Part shown: positions 53,201-61,810 of the stretch, piece by piece
Numbering within the stretch: the first letter of the stretch is position 1
Layout of the letters: every line of letters starts with the position of its first letter
From: Gilvimarinus gilvus
Lineage (GTDB): Bacteria > Pseudomonadota > Gammaproteobacteria > Pseudomonadales > Cellvibrionaceae
Reading direction: 5' to 3'
Length of the DNA: 64,000 nt
Assembly: GCF_030518155.1 (NCBI RefSeq)
Contig: NZ_JAULRU010000569.1
Span: 1 to 64,000, forward strand
Made by a program: the position numbers and the translations under genes
Notes under the pieces: model-generated
Told to the model about the DNA's origin: nothing
Databases searched by the model: none
Seen by the model: only the letters and a program-made list of their open reading frames with translations

Positions 53201-53348
53201 AAAGGCACCCTTTCTTGCCGCTAAAATGTTGCGAATTAAAGGCATTTTAGAACGGGAGGGAGAAGTCATTCATGTGATTGCCGGCAAGCTGGAAAGCCTT
53301 GACGCTTTATTGGATGGATTGGCGCTGTCTTCGCGGGATTTTCACTAA
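50250..53348 (+). CDS. dnaE2: Error-prone DNA polymerase DnaE2 (ImuC)
   Basis: DnaE2 is the C-family polymerase that carries out SOS-induced translesion synthesis with ImuA and ImuB. The 1032-residue protein has an N-terminal PHP domain (YAELFCQSNYSFLTGASHPEEL), the RGSSANSVVCYCLEITAVDP segment, the catalytic PDIDVDFEHERRE (about 368-380), FQVESRAQMSILPRLKP, and a C-terminal OB fold (VVGVVTGRQSPGTASGVTFV). The length fits DnaE2 (about 1020-1080), shorter than replicative DnaE. It is the last gene of the imuA-imuB-DUF6194-dnaE2 operon. Confidence 0.96.
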   Translation: MHYAELFCQSNYSFLTGASHPEELIVRACELGYRAIAITDECSVAGVVKAYSAIKEYKLPIKLIVGSLLRMPGDMRLVALCPNRQGYAELCRIITNARRRAPKNHYELSRWDIASLRHCLLIWLPEGNTEQTDSAQWLKKYHSGRLWIGVQRHLTNNEEAHNRQLEQLAMTEQIPLVACGGVLMHHSQRLTLQHVLSARKLGLTVSEAGRELLSNAEYSLRSISKLQRLFNTRWLQQSLHIAEQCQFDMGELKYEYPAEVIPSGFTAMAYLRQRVAEGCRKRFPQGVPTSIAATIDKELTLIEEMEYAHFFLTIDDIVRFAREQHILYQGRGSSANSVVCYCLEITAVDPRHINVLFERFISKERNEPPDIDVDFEHERREEIIQYIYQKYGRERAALAATVIGYRFKSALRDVGKALGFNDTQLDFYIKNINRRDASQPWQQQLGELGIDAQTHTGAQLIQLTETLLGFPRHLSQHVGGFVISSGPLYELVPVENAAMPDRTVIQWDKDDLESLGLLKVDVLALGMLTAIRKALDLIERHEHKRYELYQITRSMDDQAVYADLQKADSVGVFQVESRAQMSILPRLKPASYYDLVIQIAIVRPGPIQGGMVHPYLKRRNGTESVSYPSEDVRSVLERTLGVPIFQEQVIQLAMVAAGFSGGEADQLRRAMASWKKTGKLMQFKSKLINGMQERGYPKTFAEQLFEQIRGFGEYGFPESHSASFALLAYASAWLKHYYPQIFYCALLNSLPMGFYSASQLVQDAIRHGHTVLPVCVNHSRYDHTLEQHSGEWALRLGFRQVKGLPQQAANTLIANRGQGFNSLEQVKASGIGAPALQALASADALATLAGNRYQSRWQLMGHSSKLSTHALSPTSHEPTLAIAEPSAVTLPAPSAEENMIEDYVNLGLSLEHHPVSLLLADNRLPPFTFACDLNQKQHQSLVTVVGVVTGRQSPGTASGVTFVTLEDHTGNVNVVVWSATARAQKAPFLAAKMLRIKGILEREGEVIHVIAGKLESLDALLDGLALSSRDFH

Positions 53349-53410
53349 TAGGGCAGCACTAGCAAACCAGATTGATGAAGTTAGGGCGAAACCAATACTA
53401 ACAATGAACA

Positions 53411-54313
53411 CTAAACCGGCTCCACCAGCATTTCTTTTAGGTAACTGACCATGACTTGTGTTTTCGCAGGTTGATAGCGGCGCGAGGGGTAAAGCAACCA
53501 GGCAGCAGACTGAAAATCGGTGGCGGAAACCCGGTACTGCGGGCACAACCGAATCAGGCGCCCCGCGCGAACGTCTTCCCTTACCATCCAACTGGCCAGC
53601 AGTGAACAACCCAAACCGCGCAAGGTTAACTCTCGCAGCGCCATGGCGTTCGACACGAGCATGCGAGGTGAAAACGCAACCCTATGCTCTTCGCCGTACT
53701 CCCCCTGAAACATCCACGCCTCTCGATAACCCGGCAGATTGATGGCCAACAGCTCAAGCTCCCGCAATTGCCTGGGGCTCTCTGGTGTGCCTTTTTGCTG
53801 TAAATAACCGGGGGAAGCACAGGCCCAAAACTCGGTATCAAATAGCTTTTGCGCTACCAGATTGGGATCGGGTGAGGAGGCAAAGCGACAAGCGAGATCA
53901 ACCTGTTCAGACAATATATCGACCACCGCATCGGTAAAGCGCAAATCGAGTATAAGCTTGGGGTAACGCTGGCAAAACTCAGGCACTAGGGGCAACAAAC
54001 ATCGCTGACCAAAAGCGGTTGATGCCGTTATCACAAGTTTACCCTCGGGCTCGCTGTGTTGCTTTAGCGCGCATTCACGGGCTTGCTCAAGCTCTTCAAT
54101 CAATGGCGTCGTCTGCTGCAAGTAAACCGCACCGGCGGAGGTGAGCGAAACCTTGCGGGTACTGCGGTGAAACAACTTAAACCCCAACTGTTGTTCAAGC
54201 GTGGCTATTTGCCGCGAGACCAGCGACGGATCAATACCATCCTCCCGCGCCACAGCCGCAAAGCCCTTGCGCATCGCTACCCGGTGAAACAACTTTAAAT
54301 GCTCGGTATCCAT
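53411..54313 (-). CDS. LysR-family transcriptional regulator
   Basis: The 300-residue protein has an N-terminal winged HTH (FHRVAMRKGFAAVAREDGIDPSLVSRQIATLEQQLGFKLFHRSTRKVSLTSAG is the typical region) and a periplasmic-binding-protein-like effector domain (about 90-295). It is transcribed away from the adjacent SDR gene across a 100-bp region, so it very likely controls that gene and itself. The inducer is unknown. Confidence 0.92.
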   Translation of the reverse strand: MDTEHLKLFHRVAMRKGFAAVAREDGIDPSLVSRQIATLEQQLGFKLFHRSTRKVSLTSAGAVYLQQTTPLIEELEQARECALKQHSEPEGKLVITASTAFGQRCLLPLVPEFCQRYPKLILDLRFTDAVVDILSEQVDLACRFASSPDPNLVAQKLFDTEFWACASPGYLQQKGTPESPRQLRELELLAINLPGYREAWMFQGEYGEEHRVAFSPRMLVSNAMALRELTLRGLGCSLLASWMVREDVRAGRLIRLCPQYRVSATDFQSAAWLLYPSRRYQPAKTQVMVSYLKEMLVEPV

Positions 54314-54316
54314 TAT

Positions 54317-54329
54317 TGCATTATATGCA
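54317..54329. promoter_or_regulatory. Candidate LysR-type operator
   Basis: TGCATTATATGCA is a perfect inverted repeat with T-N11-A form, the LysR-family box. It begins 4 bp upstream of the LysR gene start, in the divergent gap to the SDR gene. Predicted from form and place only. Confidence 0.45.
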
Positions 54330-54415
54330 CCAATGAAATGTTTACAAGGCTATTTATTGGCACTCAAAACATCAATAGTCTGGCACCTCTACCTCAACAC
54401 ACTCAGGAGCAACAT

Positions 54416-55126
54416 ATGAATCTCAACAACAAAACCGTATTGGTAACAGGAGCCAACCGAGGCTTAGGTCAGGCATTGGTACAGGAGCTACTGACGTGCG
54501 GCGTGAGTAAAGTGTATGCAGCAGCCCGAACCCCTGCCAGCATCACCACTCATGACGCACGCGTCACCGCAGTGGCGCTGGATGTCACTGACTCCGCAAG
54601 CATCCGTCAATTGGCCAATGAGCTGACTGACCTCGACTTGGTTATTAATAACGCAGGCGTGATCCGCTTTGGCGATTTGCTTAATGCCAGCGATGACGAC
54701 TTTGACCACTGCTTCGAGGTGAACCTCAAAGGCTTATGGCACGTTAGCCAGGCCTTTACGGCGGCGCTGAGCCGCGGCAACGGCGGCGCTATCTGTAATA
54801 TTTTATCGTTGCTATCACTGGCAAGCATGCCGGGGCTCGCGGCTTACAATGCCTCAAAGGCTGCCGCATGGTCAGTGACGCAGTCGCTGCGCGGCACTCT
54901 AAAAGCGCACAAGATTGAAGTGCATGCGGCCTACCCTGGCGCCATAGACACCGACATGGTTGCCGGTATTGAAATGGACAAAGGCAACCCGGCCGATATT
55001 GCCAAGGACATTGTGAGCGGTATAAGCCAAAACCAAGAGGATATTTACCCAGGCTATGCTCAGCAGGTGTATGACGTATGGAAAACGGATCACAAAGCGG
55101 TAGAGCGTGAGTTCGCCGCCACCTGA
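54416..55126 (+). CDS. SDR family oxidoreductase
   Basis: The 236-residue Rossmann-fold protein has the nucleotide-binding TGANRGLGQAL, NNAGVIRFGDLL, the catalytic YNASKAA (Tyr-x3-Lys), and NLKGLWHVSQAFT. It would reduce or oxidise a small carbonyl or alcohol substrate with NAD(P)H. The start at 54416 has AGGAG upstream. It is divergent from the LysR gene and ends at a strong hairpin. Confidence 0.92.
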   Translation: MNLNNKTVLVTGANRGLGQALVQELLTCGVSKVYAAARTPASITTHDARVTAVALDVTDSASIRQLANELTDLDLVINNAGVIRFGDLLNASDDDFDHCFEVNLKGLWHVSQAFTAALSRGNGGAICNILSLLSLASMPGLAAYNASKAAAWSVTQSLRGTLKAHKIEVHAAYPGAIDTDMVAGIEMDKGNPADIAKDIVSGISQNQEDIYPGYAQQVYDVWKTDHKAVEREFAAT

Positions 55127-55130
55127 AACA

Positions 55131-55155
55131 AAAAGCCGGCGAACAGCCGGCTTTT
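55131..55155 (+). terminator. Bidirectional terminator between SDR and BCCT genes
   Basis: AAAAGCCGGC and GCCGGCTTTT are separated by a 5-base loop. The A/T flanks make it active for both convergent genes. It lies 5 bp after the SDR stop and just before the BCCT stop. Confidence 0.88.
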
Positions 55156-55159
55156 CTAA

Positions 55160-56773
55160 TTAACGCTCCTGTTTATTTCCTGCGTTTTTTTGTTCTCTGG
55201 GCAATGACCCCATCGGGTGTATGGGGGGCGCGTTACCTTCTGCCAGGTCCTTCATTGAATAACCGAGGTAATCGGCGTGCAGCGCTCGCATCAGCGATAC
55301 ACCCATAAATACCAGCAGCACACAAAAGGGAAAACCAAGTGCGGTAATCACGTTCTGCAGCGCCGTAAGCCCACCACCGAGCAATAAGGTAGCGGAGGTT
55401 GAGCCTAACAACAGCGTCCAGAAAATACGCTGAATAGTTTTTGATGGCTGCTTATCCTTGCGTGACAACAAGTCGATAACCAGAGCCGCCGAATCCGCGC
55501 TGGTGGTGATAAACACCACAATCACAATCAACGCCAGAGCCGAGATAACTTGTGGCAGAGGAAAGTTTTCAAGAAAAGAAAACAAGGCTACAGAGACATC
55601 CGCCTGCACCTCTTTAGCAATCGACACCCCTTGATTCAACTCAAGATCAATCGCCGCCAAACCAAACACAGAAAACCACACCAGGGTAAACAGTAAGGGC
55701 GCGCCCAAAGCACCGATAATAAACTGACGAATGGTGCGCCCCTTAGAGATCCGCGCAATAAAAATACCCACGTACGGCGCCCAGGAAATCGTCCAGGCGA
55801 AATAGAAAACCGTCCAGCTGCGCTGCCAGTCAGAATCACCATAAGCTTCTGTCCAGAACGAGAACCAGAGGATTTTATCCAGATACATACCGACGTTCTG
55901 CACCAACCCTTCGGTCATAAAGAGCGTGGGACCACAAATCCAAATAAACAGCAAAATCGCAATAGCGATTAAAATATTAAATTCCGACAGACGTTTAATA
56001 CCCCGGTCCAGCCCCAAGGCGACTGAGACTGTTGCAACGCAGGTTATCACCGCAACAATAGTCATTTTTGCCCAGGTGGTATCGGGCAAACCCACTAAAT
56101 AGTTAAGGCCGCTATTGATTTGCAATGTACCCAAGCCCACGGATACCGCTACGCCGAATAACGTGCCTAACACAGCGATAATGTCGATGGCCCAACCGAT
56201 AGGGCCGTAAATTCGATCACCCAGCCCCGAGTAGAAAACACTACTGATACGCATCGGCAAGCCCTGGCGGTAGGCGAAATAACCAATAGCCAGTGCCGGC
56301 AAGGTAAAAATCGTCCAGGTATGCAAACCGTAGTGGAACATCGAGATTTGCATGGCAAGTTTGGCCGAGGCTATCGACTCTGGCTCAACGCCTGCGAACG
56401 GCGGACTGGCGTAGTGGTACATAGGTTCGGCCACGCCCCAAAACATCAAGATAGTGCCGATACCGGCAGCGAATAGCATACAGAACCAGGTAACTGTGTT
56501 GTACTCCGGGCCTTCATCTTCCGGGCCCAAGCGAATGCTGCCGTAGCGACTGGCACTCAACCAAATCAAAAACACCAGCAAACCACTGACACTGGCAATA
56601 TAAAACCAACCAAATTTGGTAAACGTAAACTGACCGACTATGTCGAAAAACTGGGCAAACTCATCGTGAAATGGCACCGCAAAGCCAACAAACAATACAA
56701 CCACCGCTACCGAGAAAAAAAAGATTTGCGGTATCGCACTTAACCCCATGCGTTTTGCCAGGTCATCCAACAT
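55160..56773 (-). CDS. BCCT family (betaine/choline/carnitine) transporter
   Basis: BCCT proteins import compatible solutes such as glycine betaine with sodium or protons. The 537-residue protein has twelve helices, the MLFAAGIGTILMFWGVAEPMYHY glycine-rich segment, MQISMFHYGLHTWTIFTLPALAIGY, and the signature WTISWAPYVGIFIARISKGRTIR. The usual GMGIG of betaine carriers is GIGTI here, so substrate specificity is open; ectoine is possible. The ATG at 56773 has AAGGAG five bases upstream. It is the last gene of the ect cluster, 66 bp after the TPR gene, suggesting a role in osmolyte uptake. Confidence 0.9.
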   Translation of the reverse strand: MLDDLAKRMGLSAIPQIFFFSVAVVVLFVGFAVPFHDEFAQFFDIVGQFTFTKFGWFYIASVSGLLVFLIWLSASRYGSIRLGPEDEGPEYNTVTWFCMLFAAGIGTILMFWGVAEPMYHYASPPFAGVEPESIASAKLAMQISMFHYGLHTWTIFTLPALAIGYFAYRQGLPMRISSVFYSGLGDRIYGPIGWAIDIIAVLGTLFGVAVSVGLGTLQINSGLNYLVGLPDTTWAKMTIVAVITCVATVSVALGLDRGIKRLSEFNILIAIAILLFIWICGPTLFMTEGLVQNVGMYLDKILWFSFWTEAYGDSDWQRSWTVFYFAWTISWAPYVGIFIARISKGRTIRQFIIGALGAPLLFTLVWFSVFGLAAIDLELNQGVSIAKEVQADVSVALFSFLENFPLPQVISALALIVIVVFITTSADSAALVIDLLSRKDKQPSKTIQRIFWTLLLGSTSATLLLGGGLTALQNVITALGFPFCVLLVFMGVSLMRALHADYLGYSMKDLAEGNAPPIHPMGSLPREQKNAGNKQER

Positions 56774-56839
56774 AATCACTCCTTATCATTTTTGTATTGC
56801 TTTGGGTATTCATCCCTGGGCCGAACTCGCGACCTGCGC

Positions 56840-57748
56840 TTAGCTCGTACTGGTCAGCTCCTTAAACTCGTCTAGCTCCATCAGTGGCTTCAAGGCGGGA
56901 TCTTCCGTCATAAACTCGCGATAGCTACTGGAGCGCTCCAGTGCCTCTTTGAGGTAACTCAGCGCTTGCTCGTAATTACCAAGATTGGTTTTTGCGCAAG
57001 CCAACTGATAGAACGCGTGAGCATTGTCGGGGTCCATGGCCAGCGCCTGCTGACACAAGTTAATGGCCCACTGCACCTCGCCCTGTTCCAGTACTTCGTC
57101 AGCTTTATAGGTTAAAGCCTCGCAGTTATCCGGATCTAATTCAAGGATTTGGTCGTAAACAGCTAACTTATTGGCCGGTTGCGTCTCCTGCCCCGCTCTG
57201 AGCCAAAGGGCATGCAGTTCTTGTGTGCGTTCAATTTCTTCGCGGTTGGCGTCGATATGACGGGTTTTTTGCGTCAATTGCTTCTCAATAGCTTCAAGGC
57301 GCTGCTCGTAGGTTTCGATCAACTTGCCCACTTCTTCATCGGCAATTTTATTCATCCGCTCCTTCATGTCACGAATAGAAGACCAACCGACCAACACCAA
57401 CAGCGAAGTCACACCGGCAATAAGATAGAAAAAATTGTTAATGGTGCTAGTGGCGTAGCTTACCCCGCGATCGATGGACTCGGCCTGACGATCTACAATT
57501 CGCTCGGTTAGCTCAACGCGCTGGTTCGCCATATCGGCACGCAACTGCTTTAACTCGTCGAGCACGTAACGCTCCACAAAGGGGTTATAAAGCGGTTGTT
57601 CGAGGTTGTTAACCCGGCTCCGCGCATCAGCATCAGTAACTGCCGGTTTTGTCTCGTCAGATGCAGCATCGGCGCTGGCTTGCGCCAACGCCGATTGCGA
57701 TACCAACAATGCCAGAATCCATGGCAGGGCGAACGTCAAGCTGCGCAT
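56840..57748 (-). CDS. Membrane-anchored TPR protein in the ectoine cluster
   Basis: The 302-residue protein has a signal peptide (cleaved after SALAQA), a coiled-coil stretch (about 60-100), one membrane helix (about 106-122), a second coiled coil with KLIETYEQRLEAIEKQLTQK, and two TPR-like repeats at the C-terminus (AVYDQILELDPDNCEAL and WAINLCQQALAMDPDNAHA). It overlaps the aspartokinase gene by 13 bases, so it is expressed with the ectoine genes. Such genes are not part of the usual ectABC operon. Perhaps it scaffolds or senses osmotic state in the envelope; function unproven. Confidence 0.8.
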   Translation of the reverse strand: MRSLTFALPWILALLVSQSALAQASADAASDETKPAVTDADARSRVNNLEQPLYNPFVERYVLDELKQLRADMANQRVELTERIVDRQAESIDRGVSYATSTINNFFYLIAGVTSLLVLVGWSSIRDMKERMNKIADEEVGKLIETYEQRLEAIEKQLTQKTRHIDANREEIERTQELHALWLRAGQETQPANKLAVYDQILELDPDNCEALTYKADEVLEQGEVQWAINLCQQALAMDPDNAHAFYQLACAKTNLGNYEQALSYLKEALERSSSYREFMTEDPALKPLMELDEFKELTSTS

Positions 57749-59172
57749 ATAGCGTCACCGTGATTATGTACTTCAATCAGGCAACGGTGCAGACTTTGTA
57801 CCGCCGTATCGTAATCATCTTCGTCGATAACAAACTGCATATCGACCTGGCGAATAGATTGATGCATGGCAAGAATACTGATATTCACCTCCGACAGAGC
57901 CGATACCGTTTTTGCCAACATACCTGGCACTTTCATATCACTGCCAATGGCCGATACAACCGCCACTTTACGAGTGTTGATTTCGGCATCAGGGTAAGCC
58001 TGCTCCAACACGCGACGAATACGATTGACCGTTTTTAAATTCGCGCCAACGTAATGGGTAATGGTGTTCGCATTTAAATCTTTGCTCACTACATGCGCTT
58101 TAAAGCGAGTGATCGCATTCAAAATCGCACTGTCGTAAGCCTCGATGTTGCCCATCATGTCCTGATCGAACAATTCAATCGCGTACACGCGCTTGCGACC
58201 TGCAATAATTTCTACGCGCGGTGTCTCACTGACGTAGTCACCGGTAATTAAGGTACCGGCATGATCGGGCTCAAAGGTATTCATAACGCGCAGCGGGATA
58301 TCCGCCTGACGCAAACCTTTCGCGGCGCGCGGGTGAATCGCTTCCATACCCAAATTGGCCAGCTGATCAGCCACGTCGTAGTTAGTGCGGCCAATAGGCA
58401 CCACTTTGTCAGCCCCAACCAAACGTGGGTCGGCACTACTCAGGTGATACTCTTTGTGGATAATCGCTTCGCGCGCTTCGGTTAGTACCGCAATACGGCT
58501 AAAGGTCATTTCGCTGTAGCCACGGTCGAAACTTGCCATTAGGCCCTTATCACAGTGCGTGTAACCGGTGGCAATTAACAACTCGTTTTCGTAATCGGCA
58601 TCGGCAAAGGATTGCTTAATCATATTATCCAGAGACTCGGCACCATCGGCCTGCCAACCGGACAAATCAATAAAGCGAGCATTGATACCGTCTCGCTGCA
58701 ACAAGTGAGTCATATTCCAGGCGCTGTGCGCCTCACCCAGACTCGCCAGCATTTCTCGCACTGTAAACAAGTGCGCCTCGAGCTCAAAGTGACCGTGTTG
58801 ACAAAGACGCTCCAGATCAACCAGTACTCGCTCGGCATCGTCCAGGCGCTTGGTCAAAAAGGCGTCGGCCTTTTCACCCAAATCGGTGGTACCAAACAAC
58901 GTTTTGTTCATGGCAAACATTTCAACACGCAGTTTTTCGAAGGCTTTTTGCCACTCGTCATCGCTGTCAGTGTTGGCAAACATTCCGTAAACCCCGGGGT
59001 TGCCGTTCTTTTTATTTTCCAATAAAAGATCGGTCATACCGCCGTAAGCAGATACCACGAACACGCGATTGTAAATGTCCGTGCTGTTGTTGCCTTTCAA
59101 AATAACGTTGTCGCGAACCGCCTCATATTCACTCATGGACGTGCCGCCGATTTTCTCTACTGTATGATTCAT
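57736..59172 (-). CDS. ask: Ectoine-specific aspartate kinase (Ask_Ect)
   Basis: Ask_Ect makes aspartyl phosphate for the ectoine branch and escapes feedback by lysine/threonine. The 478-residue protein starts with EKIGGTSMSEYEAV (the kinase KxGGTS motif), has the ITGDYVSETPRVEIIAGR segment, and ends with ACT domains (VAVVSAIGSDMKVPGMLAKT...). It lies 63 bp after ectC, the standard place for this specialised isoenzyme. Confidence 0.95.
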   Translation of the reverse strand: MNHTVEKIGGTSMSEYEAVRDNVILKGNNSTDIYNRVFVVSAYGGMTDLLLENKKNGNPGVYGMFANTDSDDEWQKAFEKLRVEMFAMNKTLFGTTDLGEKADAFLTKRLDDAERVLVDLERLCQHGHFELEAHLFTVREMLASLGEAHSAWNMTHLLQRDGINARFIDLSGWQADGAESLDNMIKQSFADADYENELLIATGYTHCDKGLMASFDRGYSEMTFSRIAVLTEAREAIIHKEYHLSSADPRLVGADKVVPIGRTNYDVADQLANLGMEAIHPRAAKGLRQADIPLRVMNTFEPDHAGTLITGDYVSETPRVEIIAGRKRVYAIELFDQDMMGNIEAYDSAILNAITRFKAHVVSKDLNANTITHYVGANLKTVNRIRRVLEQAYPDAEINTRKVAVVSAIGSDMKVPGMLAKTVSALSEVNISILAMHQSIRQVDMQFVIDEDDYDTAVQSLHRCLIEVHNHGDAICAA

Positions 59173-59235
59173 AGCTATGCCTTTAACGTTGAGGTTGGGT
59201 TGGGTGCGGTGAGTGTTGCTCTACCGTCCAAGTCC

Positions 59236-59634
59236 TCAGTCGGTAACCTCCTCTGCGTCCAACTCATAAGCGCCTTCGGCGTTATGAACTTCTTTTCCGT
59301 GTAGCGGTGGATTAAACACACACGCCATTTTCATTTCTTCATCCGCTCGTAAAATGTGCTTATCGTTCTTATCGAGAATATAAATGGTGCCTGGTTCAAT
59401 AGGGTAAACCTTACCCTCTGCCAAGTCTTCTACCGAACCGTAACCGCTCATGCAGTACACCGACTCCAGATGGTTTTGATAGTGAAGGTGCAATTCAGCG
59501 CCACGATAAATAGTGGTGACGTGGAATGAAAAGCCCATATTGTCGTTTTTCAACAAAAGACGGGTGCTGTCCCATCCTTCGGAGACAATTTTTCTGTCGG
59601 ACTTTTCGGCATCTTTCAAGTTGCGAACGATCAT
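59236..59634 (-). CDS. ectC: L-ectoine synthase EctC
   Basis: EctC cyclises N-gamma-acetyl-diaminobutyrate to ectoine. The 132-residue cupin has [16 protein letters not shown], the active-site region [20 protein letters not shown], and [17 protein letters not shown]. The ATG at 59634 is used; the open frame extends about 50 bases upstream into the intergenic gap without a ribosome site. It follows ectB by 73 bp. Confidence 0.97.
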   Translation of the reverse strand: MIVRNLKDAEKSDRKIVSEGWDSTRLLLKNDNMGFSFHVTTIYRGAELHLHYQNHLESVYCMSGYGSVEDLAEGKVYPIEPGTIYILDKNDKHILRADEEMKMACVFNPPLHGKEVHNAEGAYELDAEEVTD

Positions 59635-59707
59635 GAAGTTTCCTCTACATCTCAATTCATTAAAAATGGCGGCAAATGCCGCCATATTACCAAGCCTGGC
59701 GGGTGGA

Positions 59708-60982
59708 TTAAGAAGCTTTTTTCAGCGCTTCTTCTGCAAATACTTCGGCAAAGCTCTGCTCAAGCAGGTCTAAACCTTTAGTTAGAGCGTCAACCTCAAT
59801 CGTCAGCGGACAAAAGCACTTCACTATTTGACTGTGGTTGCCTGAAGTTTCAATAATGACACCTTTTTCGAACGCGCGTTGGCAGATTTTACTCGCCAAC
59901 TCACCGGTTTTACAGTCTATGCCCTGCATCAGTCCGCGACCTTTCAAACGCAAGGTCATTGCACCGTGGGTGTCAATAACTTTCTTGAAACAACGGGTGA
60001 CGATTGCCGCCTTTTCAACGACAGCTTTTTCCAGCGAGTTGTCACTCCAGTAGTGCTCAATGGCGGCTGTTGCGGTCACGAATGCGTGGTTGTTGCCACG
60101 GAATGTGCCATTGTGCTCACCGGGCAGCCACTTATCCAGCTCAGGCTTGATCATCACGACCGCAAACGGCAAGCCGTAGGCACTCAGTGATTTAGACAGG
60201 GTTACGATGTCCGGTGAAATATCAGCCTTCTCAAAACTGAAGAAAGTACCGGTACGACCACAACCGGCCTGAATATCATCCAATATCAGCAATATACCGT
60301 GCTTCTTGCATACTTTTTCCAGCGCCTTTAACCAGGCATTAGAGGCAACGTTCAAGCCGCCCTCGCCCTGCACCGCCTCTACAATCGCAGCGGCAGGCTT
60401 GTCGATACCACTGGACGGGTCAGACAATAATTTGTCGATCATTTTGACAGTGTCAACATCGTGACCGTAGTAGCCGCAAAACGGCATGCGGTCTACGTCA
60501 TTGAGCGCCACTTGCGCACCACCGCGATGGTGCTGGTTGCCCGTCACCGCAGCCGCGCCCAGTGAGCAGCCGTGAAAACCGTTGGTAAAAGAAATAACGT
60601 TGGTACGACCTGTCACCTTGCGCGCGATTTTTAGCGCAGCTTCAACCGCATTGGTACCCGTTGGCCCGCAAAACTGCAGGACATATTCCATATCGCGAGG
60701 TTGCAGGATATTGTCGCGAAACACTTCAAGGAACTTAGCCTTGGCCGCACTGTGCATATCCAGGCCGTGGGTAATACCGTCGGCACTGATGTACTCGATC
60801 AATGCTTTTTTCAAATGCTCGTTGTTGTGGCCGTAGTTCAAAGAGCCGGCGCCGGCCAAAAAGTCAATGTACTGCTTGCCATCTTCACCGTACAGGTAGC
60901 AGTCTTTCGCCTTGTTAAAGACAACAGGGAAAGAGCGGGCGTACGACTGAACTTCCGATTCCATTTCATTAAAAATATTCAT
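59708..60982 (-). CDS. ectB: Diaminobutyrate-2-oxoglutarate transaminase EctB
   Basis: EctB converts aspartate semialdehyde to diaminobutyrate with glutamate as amino donor and PLP as cofactor. The 424-residue class III aminotransferase has [49 protein letters not shown] and the PLP-lysine motif [13 protein letters not shown]. The length is normal. It lies 44 bp after ectA. Confidence 0.97.
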   Translation of the reverse strand: MNIFNEMESEVQSYARSFPVVFNKAKDCYLYGEDGKQYIDFLAGAGSLNYGHNNEHLKKALIEYISADGITHGLDMHSAAKAKFLEVFRDNILQPRDMEYVLQFCGPTGTNAVEAALKIARKVTGRTNVISFTNGFHGCSLGAAAVTGNQHHRGGAQVALNDVDRMPFCGYYGHDVDTVKMIDKLLSDPSSGIDKPAAAIVEAVQGEGGLNVASNAWLKALEKVCKKHGILLILDDIQAGCGRTGTFFSFEKADISPDIVTLSKSLSAYGLPFAVVMIKPELDKWLPGEHNGTFRGNNHAFVTATAAIEHYWSDNSLEKAVVEKAAIVTRCFKKVIDTHGAMTLRLKGRGLMQGIDCKTGELASKICQRAFEKGVIIETSGNHSQIVKCFCPLTIEVDALTKGLDLLEQSFAEVFAEEALKKAS

Positions 60983-61026
60983 TACTGACCTCGTTGTAAA
61001 CAGTATCTAGTTGCATTCGCACGGCG

Positions 61027-61539
61027 CTATGACCGCTTGATGGGACCAATTTCTAAAAGATGCTCCGAGTCGTGCTCACCACCAAAGTGAGTCTCTTTAT
61101 CGAAGTAGACGCCACTGCTAAGCGGGGCGTCCCACTCTTTCGCCAAAGACTTAAACACGCCCCAGGAGGCGTCGTTATCTGGCGTGATCGTGGTGTGAAT
61201 ATGGGTTACGACCTTGCAGGCCTCGCCGCCAAGCTGCGCTTTCACCAGGCGCTTGGCTAACCCCTTGCCGCGACCGGCCTTATCGACCAGCAGCTGCCAT
61301 ACAAACAGTACGTGCGGTTGCTCGGGCGGAATATAGCCGGAGACAAAGCCCACCATTTGCTCGCCGTCTTCCGTCACCTTAAAAGCGGCCATGGCCGTTT
61401 TGGCAAAATGGGAACACTGCAATAGATTGCAGTAGAGCGAATTGGGGTCCAGGGGAGGATTCGCCGCGACCAGTGCGTGCACAAATCGACCGTCTTCGGC
61501 TGTGGGGTGTCGAAAGGTAATCTCGTCAGTGTCTGACAT
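61027..61539 (-). CDS. ectA: Diaminobutyrate acetyltransferase EctA
   Basis: EctA acetylates L-2,4-diaminobutyrate from acetyl-CoA. The 170-residue GNAT protein shows FRHPTAEDGRFVHALVAANPPLDPNS, NSLYCNLLQCSHFAKT, the acetyl-CoA loop GRGKGLAKRL, and HIHTTITPDNDASWGVF. It is first in the ectA-ectB-ectC-ask unit and is divergent from ectR. Confidence 0.97.
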   Translation of the reverse strand: MSDTDEITFRHPTAEDGRFVHALVAANPPLDPNSLYCNLLQCSHFAKTAMAAFKVTEDGEQMVGFVSGYIPPEQPHVLFVWQLLVDKAGRGKGLAKRLVKAQLGGEACKVVTHIHTTITPDNDASWGVFKSLAKEWDAPLSSGVYFDKETHFGGEHDSEHLLEIGPIKRS

Positions 61540-61697
61540 ACCTAATATTTCTTTCTCTATATAGTTAAGTTAAGAACATAAACCAGTTTTGTGACAAGAA
61601 AACGACCTTGTCGCTTAAATAGCCCCTTAAAACCGGCATACCTGCTCAGAAAACACTCAAATCACATCAAAACAATACTTAGTGATCTAAGCTTTAA

Positions 61698-61715
61698 TCT
61701 ATAGTACACTATGGA
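61698..61715. promoter_or_regulatory. Candidate EctR operator
   Basis: TCTATAGT-AC-ACTATGGA is a pseudopalindrome of two 8-bp halves with a 2-bp centre and one mismatched pair in the core dyad. The EctR1 site described in Methylomicrobium alcaliphilum has the same build (TATTTAGT-GT-ACTATATA). It lies in the 271-bp gap between divergent ectA and ectR. Assignment is by analogy. Confidence 0.55.
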
Positions 61716-61810
61716 TATTACGATGTCCAGAAGCACCAATACCACCCACCAATCGCCCATATTTGGTGCATTTATGATAAACAGGGCGATATGAGACTGT
61801 TGAAAACAAC

